This document shows, in pieces, positions 4,983-5,546 of a stretch of 5,546 bases of DNA; the stretch's first letter is position 1; every line of letters begins with the position of its first letter. The position numbers were made by a program, and so were the translations under genes. Source of the DNA: Clostridiales bacterium (lineage in GTDB: Bacteria > Bacillota > Clostridia > Oscillospirales > Oscillospiraceae); the NCBI GenBank assembly GCA_019421525.1, contig JAHZFC010000074.1:5339-10884 (forward strand). The letters run 5' to 3'. The notes under the pieces are model-generated. The model was not told the origin of the DNA and did not search any database. It saw nothing but the letters and a program-made list of their open reading frames with translations.

Positions 4983-5057
4983 AGAAGGGCAAAGCCCTTC
5001 TCCTGCGGTCAGGTTTCGCCTGACGGCGAGTTTCTTTTTGCTCGCACAAAAAGAAAC
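4983..5057. repeat. Three successive hairpins, the last with a competing fold
   Basis: AGAAGGGC (4983-4990) pairs with GCCCTTCT (4994-5001) around AAA. GTCAGG (5008-5013) pairs with CCTGAC (5019-5024). GTTTCTTTTTG (5030-5040) pairs perfectly over 11 bp with CAAAAAGAAAC (5047-5057) around a 6-base loop. A different stem, GCGAG (5026-5030) with CTCGC (5041-5045), uses the loop of the last hairpin and excludes it, so the two folds compete. Confidence 0.65.
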
Positions 5058-5067
5058 CAAAAATGCG

Positions 5068-5155
5068 CCGGGGGACGGCCGCGGCGGACTGCAAGCGCCA
5101 AGGACGCGCTTTTGTCCTTAGCGTCCTTTCCCCCGGACCCCCGGTCTTACGGGGG
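5068..5155. repeat. Nested GC-rich inverted repeats
   Basis: CCGGGGGA (5068-5075) pairs with TCCCCCGG (5129-5136). Inside it AAGGACGC (5100-5107) pairs with GCGTCCTT (5121-5128), and its first six bases can alternatively pair with GTCCTT (5114-5119). A weak GGCG/CGCC stem (5083-5086 with 5096-5099) fills the gap. Directly after comes CCCCCG (5138-5143) with CGGGGG (5150-5155). No coding frame is credible here. Confidence 0.6.
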
Positions 5156-5346
5156 CCCAGGATAAGATACTGCGACCCATCCCATCCGGCGCATGAAGTC
5201 AGGACACACGAAGCGCCGCTTTCCGCTCACCGCTCCCCTGTGCCGGGTTCAACTGCGGACAGTCTAACAAAGTGCGCCTGGTGCACACTAGATTCAGGGC
5301 ACCTGCGGCCCACGATGATGCGCCTGATGGGGATCAGGCCAGCGGC
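5156..5346. other. Gene-free stretch with no recognised content
   Basis: I see no gene, tRNA or mobile-element end. One inverted repeat, GCCTGAT (5322-5328) with ATCAGGC (5333-5339) around GGGG, lies 8 bases beyond the stop of the minus-strand gene and may mark its 3' end, though no T tail follows. The minus-strand frame downstream of that stop stays open for 39 codons to a TGA at 5229-5227. Composition is less extreme than the repeat cluster to its left. Confidence 0.4.
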
Positions 5347-5544
5347 TCATTCCTCTGTCAAAGTGGACACAGCCAGACGCAGGCCAAAGCGAACTCCCTC
5401 TTGAAAGCTGGCTGTCACCTCCCAATTGGTACTGGCATAAAAAGCTCTTATATATTCATCAGCGAACTGCCAGCCCATAGTTTTCTTGATCTCTTGCTCC
5501 AGCTGCTCCCGCTTCCGGTCCAGCTCCTGCTGTTGCTGGTCCTG
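5347..5544 (-). CDS. C-terminal end of a coiled-coil/helical protein of unknown function (partial)
   Basis: An open frame enters from the right edge on the minus strand and gives 65 residues before TGA at 5349-5347. The first part, with QQQQELDRKREQLEQEIKK, is strongly helical and fits a coiled coil. The last part, from WQFADEYIRAFYAS to FQEGVRFGLRLAVSTLTEE, looks like amphipathic helices. The ending 'F-x-x-G-x-R-x-G-x-R' recalls, loosely and from memory, small clostridial proteins of the DUF6809 type, but the match is too weak to name. Codons such as ATA, AGA, TAT, AAT and TTT in the second half contrast with the G/C-ending codons of the other genes, hinting at horizontally acquired DNA. Its start and function lie outside the window. 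Confidence 0.6.
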   Translation of the reverse strand, partial: QDQQQQELDRKREQLEQEIKKTMGWQFADEYIRAFYASTNWEVTASFQEGVRFGLRLAVSTLTEE

Positions 5545-5546
5545 CG

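Noticed and set aside
4707..5094. Minus-strand frames of about 100 residues over the repeat cluster
   Set aside because: They are rich in Arg, Pro and Gly, follow the palindromes rather than a codon pattern, and have no ribosome binding site; they are products of repetitive GC-rich sequence.
4801..5155. CRISPR array
   Set aside because: There are many hairpins, but they are not identical direct repeats, and spacing is irregular with no uniform spacers.
5240..5310. Possible tRNA suggested by GGTTCAACT
   Set aside because: The flanking bases do not form a 5-bp T stem, and no anticodon or acceptor stem can be drawn on either strand.
5063..5404. 113-residue plus-strand frame
   Set aside because: It crosses the palindromes and then runs antisense over the end of the minus-strand coiled-coil gene, with no ribosome binding site or recognisable domain.

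Overview
This GC-rich window looks like a chromosomal segment from a gut clostridium, probably of the Oscillospiraceae (Flavonifractor/Lawsonibacter-like). The evidence is Firmicutes-style GGAGG ribosome binding sites, strong G/C preference at third codon positions, and recognisable protein types: an ABC-2 permease, a clostridial zinc amidase with an SLH-like tail, bS21, YqeG and an archaeal/clostridial-type Nfo-like barrel. The assignment rests on gene content and composition, not on a search.

Layout. Bases 2-761 (+) hold the last 41 codons of a probable ABC ATPase overlapping a complete ABC-2 permease. Bases 879-1891 (-) hold a two-gene, translationally coupled lysis-type cassette, a small holin-like membrane protein followed by an N-acetylmuramoyl-L-alanine amidase, ending at a strong terminator (797-828). 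No other phage gene is visible. A gene-free divergent spacer with hairpins leads to rpsU (2209-2391, +), which has a perfect consensus promoter (TTGACA, 17 nt, TATAAT), a short leader with two hairpins and its own terminator. Bases 2527-3303 (-) encode a cytosolic GH18-like barrel protein of unknown function with a cysteine cluster. It diverges from a coupled pair on the + strand: yqeG (HAD phosphatase, 3432-3935) and an Nfo-like TIM-barrel metalloprotein (3932-4786).

Bases 4787-5346 carry no convincing gene. About 360 bases of this stretch (4801-5155) are packed with inverted repeats, including one that folds on paper into a compact three-way junction (4801-4872) and one with two mutually exclusive stems (5026-5057). 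They look like interspersed palindromic repeats and are the least explained part of the window. At the right edge is the C-terminus of a minus-strand coiled-coil protein (5347-5544) whose codon use is noticeably more A/T-rich than its neighbours, suggesting different ancestry.

I see no tRNA, rRNA, CRISPR array, transposase or integrase. I do not see a clear new multi-gene system. The best leads are the structured repeat cluster, the orphan holin-amidase pair and the cysteine-containing GH18-like protein.
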